Positions 58,909 through 64,000 of a DNA stretch of 64,000 nt are shown one piece after another. Each line of letters opens with the position of its first letter. The stretch's first letter is position 1. Below the pieces are notes generated by a model, which saw only the letters and a program-made list of their open reading frames with translations, did no database searches and was not told the origin of the DNA. The stretch spans positions 124,001 through 188,000 of the forward strand of contig JACCIX010001566.1 of NCBI GenBank assembly GCA_025506515.1, read 5' to 3'. The position numbers were made by a program, and so were the translations under genes. Source of the DNA: Flaveria trinervia (lineage: Eukaryota; Streptophyta; Magnoliopsida; Asterales; Asteraceae).

Positions 58909-60623
58909 TGCCCCCTCAAGTTGAATCGTGGGATTTTCAAAGTTCAACTTGTCCAAGCATTTGTGTAATAATTTTACGTTAACTGTTTTTGTTAGGATGT
59001 CAGCCAGTTGATCTTCGGACCTAACGAATGGAAGAGAAATGAGTCTTGTTTCTAACTTCTCTTTAATGAAGTGTCGATCAACTTCAACATGCTTCGTTCG
59101 ATCATGTTGTACCGAGTTCCCTGAAATTTGAATCGCAACTTCGCACATAATTTTGTTGGCTTCTTGTGGTGGAAATCCTATTTCACTTAGGAGCCTTCGT
59201 ACACAAAGAACTTCAGTTAGTCCCCTTGCTATTCCCCTGAATTCAGCTTCAACGCTTGACAATGCCACTACTTTTTGTTTTTACTCCTCCATGTAACCAA
59301 ATTTCCACCACTCAGGTAAAGTAACCTGTGGTTGATCTTCTATTGTCTGTCTCCTGCCCAATCTACATCGGTGTACAATTGGGTTTCTAGGTGTCCATTT
59401 GGTTTGAACACAAGTCCATGTCCAACTATTCCCTTTAGATATCTTAAAATTCTTAAGACGGCATCCATATGGGCCATTTGTGTTGATGCATAAACTGGCT
59501 CACCACCCCTACCGCATATGCTATATCTGGTCGGGTGTGTGAGAGATATATTAGCTTTCCTACAATTCGTTGATATCTTTCCTTGTCAGCAAGCTCCGCC
59601 TGTTCCTCCATGTAAAGCTTTTGATTTACGATCATAGGAGTTTCTGTTGGTTTGCAATCAATCATACAACTTCTGTTAGGAGATCAAGAACATATTTTTT
59701 GACACATAAAGATTCCTTGTTTTGATCTTAGAATCTCAATCCCCAGGAAATATTTAAGTCTCCTTAGGTCCTTCATTTTGAACCCAGTGAATAAGTTCTC
59801 CTTAATCTGGTTATTTCTTCTTTATCATCCCCTGTAATGATCATGTCATCAACATATATTATCAAACAGGTTGTTAGATTGTCTCTTTATTTGAGGAACA
59901 ACGTATGGTCTGAGTTACTCTGCTTAAACCCATAGCGATTTATAGCAAGGGTGAATCTTCCAAACCAGGTTCTAGGAGATTGCTTTAGTCCATATAAGGA
60001 CTTCTTCAAACGACATACTTCTTTTTCTCCAAAGTGTTTTGTGAATCCCTGTGGTGCTTCCATATACACTTATTCTTTGAGTTCTCCATGTAGGAATGCA
60101 TTTTTTACATCGAACTAATGGAGTGGCCATCCTTTATTTGCTGCTATTGAGAATAGAAGCCTGATTATGTTCATCTTTGCGACTAGAGAGAAAGTTTCAG
60201 AGTAGTCAATCCCATATGTTTGGGTATAGCCTTTAGCCACTAATCTAGCTTTATATTTATCGATCGCACCATCCGGCTTGTATTTAATCGAAAACACGCA
60301 GCGACATCCGACTGTTTTCTTCCTTGTAGGCAAGGTACATTTCTCCCACGTGTTGCTCTTCGTTAAAGCTTTCATCTCTTCCTCCATTGCATCTCTCCAG
60401 TATTTTGATTTCAAGGCTTGCTCTGGGTCGGTAGGGATATCTTCGGAATATAACGATAACGAGAACGCCTTGGTTCTTCGAACAACTTACCTTTGGCTAT
60501 ATTAGCCATAGGGTATCTAGATCCTCGAGACACCTTTTCAGGAGAGTATTTTCTTGCAGGGATTCCTTGGTTTGTTCTTGGTGGAAGCACATATCTTCCT
60601 AGTGTGGCTTCCTGTGACAATAT
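58909..60623 (-). pseudogene. Ty1/copia RT and RNase H
   Basis: Minus-strand copia pol. From right to left: YWRDAMEEEMKALTKSNTWE, KYKPDGAIDKYKARLVAKGY (60414-60115), MEAPQGFTKHFGEKEVCRLKKSLYGLKQSPRTWF (60069-59887, with the short stretches in order), catalytic YVDD at 59845-59856, TRPDIAYAVGVVSQFMHQ (59665-59453), and RNase H with ALSSVEAEFRGIARG, VQHDRTKHVEVDRHFIKEK and DQLADILTK (59268-58903). Stops and frameshifts separate the pieces. It continues at 63130 beyond the inserted solo LTR. Confidence 0.85.
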
Positions 60624-63129
60624 TGTAACATCTCGTTTTTTTTGTTAACTAAAAGTTAACTTTGTTTACTCTTACAAGGGTTTTTTATGAAAGTTAATTG
60701 TAAATATTAAATAATAATAATGTTAATATTAATAAAAGTAGCAATATTAATAAGTAATAATAATATAATAATATTTATAATATAATAGAATAATAATAAC
60801 AATAATAATGTTAATAATAAAAAATAAAATTTGTATAGTTATTAAACTCAACAAGTTTTTAAAACTTTAAGTAATTAAAGTTTGGGGGCTTAATTGCAAA
60901 ATTAGAAACTTTCATTAATAGGTTTTGCATAAAATGATAAATAATAAACTAGAGGGGCTAAATGTGCAATAACCAAAAGTAAATCTCCCCCCCCTGTTTT
61001 TCCCCTTTTTCCGGCGAGAGGAGGCCGGCGCCTCCGCCGAACTCCGGCAATGCCAAAAACGGCCCTAGTAGTCACGATTTTACCCAAAAATCCGTTTCGA
61101 ATCGTACGTGAACTTAATTCGAGCCTTAATGCGGTTAATAATTGGGGTTTAAACGTCGAATGATACCCAATCGAGTGAGTAACCGTAGCTTCTTAAACCC
61201 ATAACCGTTCGGGCATTAAATCTCAATTATAATCTAATTAATCAAACATGAACGACCATATACCTATTCCTAATCGAACTCAGCACTCAATTTCACCTGA
61301 AACCAACACAAGCATCACTTTCGATTACACCCTTTTCATCGCAACCTGCAACACCCGTAGACCACTTTCCGAGCTTGTTAACTTGTAATTATCAGAGGTT
61401 TTTCATCGTGGGGATCACTAGAAGCTTACTGTAAAAGGAATTTGAGTTTCATCGAAGATCTCATCTCGAATCGGTTCTCCACAGTCGCGACCTAGGTCCA
61501 TAACGCGAGCATCGAATACCAAACGAATCAAGTAAGTTAAATACATACATATACTCGATTTCACATGAGGAACAAAAGCCCTAAACTTAATTTGATTGAT
61601 AACTTTGAATTGATGTTCAATTTGATCGATTTGGGGTAAACAATTCTAGGGTTCTTAAGGATTTGGGGGTTTTGTTTAAGTAAGCATATTACCAATTTAA
61701 ACGCGAACATTAACGCGGCTGGATGCCTTGGTTCACTGGTTAGCGCTTCCATCACCACTTAGAGGTCCCGGGTTCGAACCCGGGCACCCTCTGCTTTATT
61801 TATAAAAAAAAATTTTTTTTTTAGGCTTTTTGGCCTTCAAAGTTAATATTAAAAAATTCCTAAAAATTATGAAAAATCATTTTCATAAACTTTACTTCTT
61901 TTAAAACTATTTAATCATTTTCTGTAATTTATTTATAAAATACCTTTATATTTTTTTTATTTAATATCTTAAAGATTAATAACATAACTAGCATATTTCT
62001 ATAAAAATTTAGACTTTAAAAAAAAATAGTTTAATTCACACAAACTATTATTTCAAACATTGCCTTTAAATTATTGTTTAATTTGTATTCATTTTTATTT
62101 AATTATAAAATTATTTAGACTTTATAAACATTACAAAATTATTATAAAGGATATTTTAATCCATATATATTTATATAAATTATAAATAAAATCGTTCCCA
62201 CGAAAATATATTGAGATCTTATTTAACTATAATAATTAACTAAACCCCAAACATCAAGTTGATTTTCTTTGTCCTTGTTAAATTATCGTAAAGCTTTAAT
62301 CTTGTAAATATATATATTTAGGTCTTGTGACGATACACCTTGGAGCGACGCTTGTTATTATTCTTATTAATCGCCTTTATATTTATTGTCAAAGTGAGTT
62401 TTCTTGCCCCTTTTTCATATTTTTACACTAACTTGGGGTGAAACATGATAGCTTATACATGATACACTTATACACGTTTGAGACTTGTAAATCACGTGCA
62501 ATTCAACTTATTATTTTGTCAAGGTTATTTGTTAATTGTAAGTGTTTATATGAGATACATAGTTTGTTTACAATCATTAACTATTGCTAGCCTGGCGACG
62601 TCTTAGATCTTTGGGCCTGACAAGCCTATTTGGTGCTAAAGTCGATGTATTGCCGACTCCTAGGAGCCGTATGCTTGTGCACTAGGGAACCAAATACACT
62701 TAGCCAATCTTTTATACTTGTAATCAAGTCGAGGTTTGGTTGTAACGATATGTGTTCTATAACCTTACTAGCTTATAACCTATGACATGAATTGCTACTT
62801 GTAACCTTTTTCATATTATGTATGAAAACCTTGGAAACTCACCAACTATTTTTAGTTGACTTTTATTTTTATCATGTTTCAGGTCAACCTCAAGTTTAAA
62901 GTGAATCTTTTGAAGCTTGCTATAATCTAGGACTTGGACCTAGATAATGAAATAAAAAAATATTATGTTATGTTATGTTAAACTTATTTCTTGTTTAAGA
63001 TTTATGATTGTATTTTTCCATTCCAAGTCTTATGATAATAATATTTGCATTTTAATATAGCGTTATGTGGCTGTGGACAATCTTAACCTCACATCTCGAC
63101 GTTTCCGCCGTCAAGGTTGGGGTGTGACA
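60624..63129 (+). mobile_element. Solo LTR of the element A family inside the copia element
   Basis: 2,506 bp, TGTAACATC to GGGGTGTGACA, flanked by the perfect 5-bp duplication AATAT (60619-60623 and 63130-63134). Removing it restores an uninterrupted copia frame (NITEDI to VTGSHTRK). It has the AAT tract, CCGGCG patch, tRNA-like module (61721-61789), donor-like GTGAGT (near 62393) and acceptor-like TTTCAG (near 62880) in the same order as element A. Confidence 0.93.
61721..61789 (+). other. tRNA-like module in the solo LTR
   Basis: 69 nt with acceptor-like pairing of GGATGCC and GGCACCC (six of seven), an A-box-like TGGTTCACTGGTTAGC and a perfect B box GGTTCGAACCC. This is the best preserved of the three copies. 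The D and anticodon arms are not convincing, so it is unlikely to be a working tRNA gene. Confidence 0.65.
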
Positions 63130-64000
63130 AATATCTTCAGTTATGTTCTCCAATTGTTCTCCTTGTGCATCCACCTGTGCGAGAGATTCCTCCTGTTCTT
63201 GCACATGTTCACTTTGCTCCACTACCTGTTCCTGCACATGTTCATTATTTGCTCTACCACTTGGTTAGTAGTATTTTCAAGAATTTCAGTAGAGTGAGTG
63301 TTACTTACCTCGGGTATCAAGTCAGGAGCAGTTTCTTTGGTGACACTAATGTTTGGGTCGGGAGGAGACTCATCTCGGGTATTGTATGATCTGTATTCTA
63401 GCCAACTCAGTGAGTCAGGATACTTGCTCTACTCCTCGTCATTGTGTTGAGAGGCATAGTAATACTTGGTTTCAAGGAAATCACAGTTCATAGTGGTAAA
63501 CATGTGTCGGGTTTTCAGATTGTAGGATCGATATCCCTTTTGATTTGCTCCTAACCAACAAAGACATATTTTTCCACACATGGATCAAGTTTAGTCCTAT
63601 TTGTTTTTGGTATATGAACAAAAACAGTGCATCCAAAAATTTGAGGTTCAAGTGTAAGAACAGAAGGGGTTTAAAAAATGCTGAAAAGACTTGTAATGGA
63701 GTTCTTGATTTTAGGATTTGAGTTGGAAAACGATTGATAAGGTAGGTGGCAGTGGCGAGGGCTTCTTGCCAAAAAAAATTTTGGAACTTATGACTCTACC
63801 ACGAGGGCCCGAGTTTTTCCAATAGGATACGGTTCTTTTGTTCCGCAACACCATTTTGTTCAGGTGTGTGAAGACATGTTGTTGATGAATAATGCCTTTA
63901 GTTGTGAAAAAATGTTTCATCTCATTGTTAACGAAACTCCACCATCATCGGATCGAAAGACTTTAATGTTTTTCTAAAATTGGTTTTGTATCATAGCGTA
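63130..64000 (-). pseudogene. Ty1/copia integrase and linker region, continues past the window
   Basis: Upstream half of the same copia pol on the minus strand. 63237-63130 is a Gln/Glu-rich linker (VEQSEHVQEQEESLAQ) before RT. 63920-63711 holds integrase wording (FFTTKGIIHQ, HLNKMVLRNK) close to the usual GIIHQTSC...QNGVAERKNR, with frameshifts. The gag, protease and 5' LTR would lie beyond 64000. Confidence 0.75.

Overview
The window is nuclear DNA of a flowering plant: spliceosomal genes, LTR retrotransposons of the Ty3/gypsy Tekay chromovirus and Ty1/copia types, a CACTA element and long TA microsatellites. Several retroelement proteins, and an accessory ORF lying in three pieces between 13031 and 33728, resemble what I remember from Asteraceae (Anthemideae such as Tanacetum and Artemisia). 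That placement is from memory, not from a search.

Host genes. Only two are recognisable. (1) 1091-6861, minus strand: an OSCA/CSC1-like hyperosmolality-gated calcium channel gene with 11 coding exons and a leader exon near 8051-8200. It carries a 384-bp hAT-type MITE in one intron and three apparent single-base gaps in its exons. (2) 56841-57852, plus strand: an intact three-exon seed maturation (LEA D-34/SMP, RAB28/ECP31-like) gene of 263 codons. Its first intron has a GC donor, and a G-box and an RY element lie upstream.

Nested retroelements, 9187-35330. An old minus-strand ORF (pieces at 33728-33334, 32201-31266 and 13429-13031) was split by a 1.13-kb solo LTR (32202-33333) and by a minus-strand Tekay element D (13430-31265; target duplications CGTCA/TGTCA). 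D was then invaded in its 3' LTR by a plus-strand Tekay element A (15491-25869; duplications AAAGT/GAAGT). The order of events is therefore ORF, then D, then A. Degenerate gypsy pieces occupy 9187-12770, and an internally deleted A-like remnant lies at 33990-35330.

Second nest, 36655-56258. A minus-strand LTR fragment holds a plus-strand solo LTR (37318-39420, perfect AAACT duplication) and a 20-copy 21-bp minisatellite. Two pieces of a CACTA transposon (about 39950-40470 and 54637-55130) flank an LTR (40520-42663), long TA/GTAT arrays, a 5'-truncated integrase segment (43517-44808) and element C (44809-53983, LTRs of about 2.08 kb). The truncated segment shares C's first LTR, giving the order int-LTR-int-LTR. 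A further solo LTR ends at 56258.

58390-64000 holds a minus-strand Ty1/copia element split by a 2.5-kb Tekay solo LTR (60624-63129, perfect AATAT duplication).

No retroelement here has an intact polyprotein. The LTRs themselves hold the least explained structure: family-specific CGCAT-type or GCGAAACT word arrays, a tRNA-like module, and conserved donor/acceptor-like pairs suggesting a leader intron. I found no new multigene system; these LTR features are the best candidates for something undescribed.
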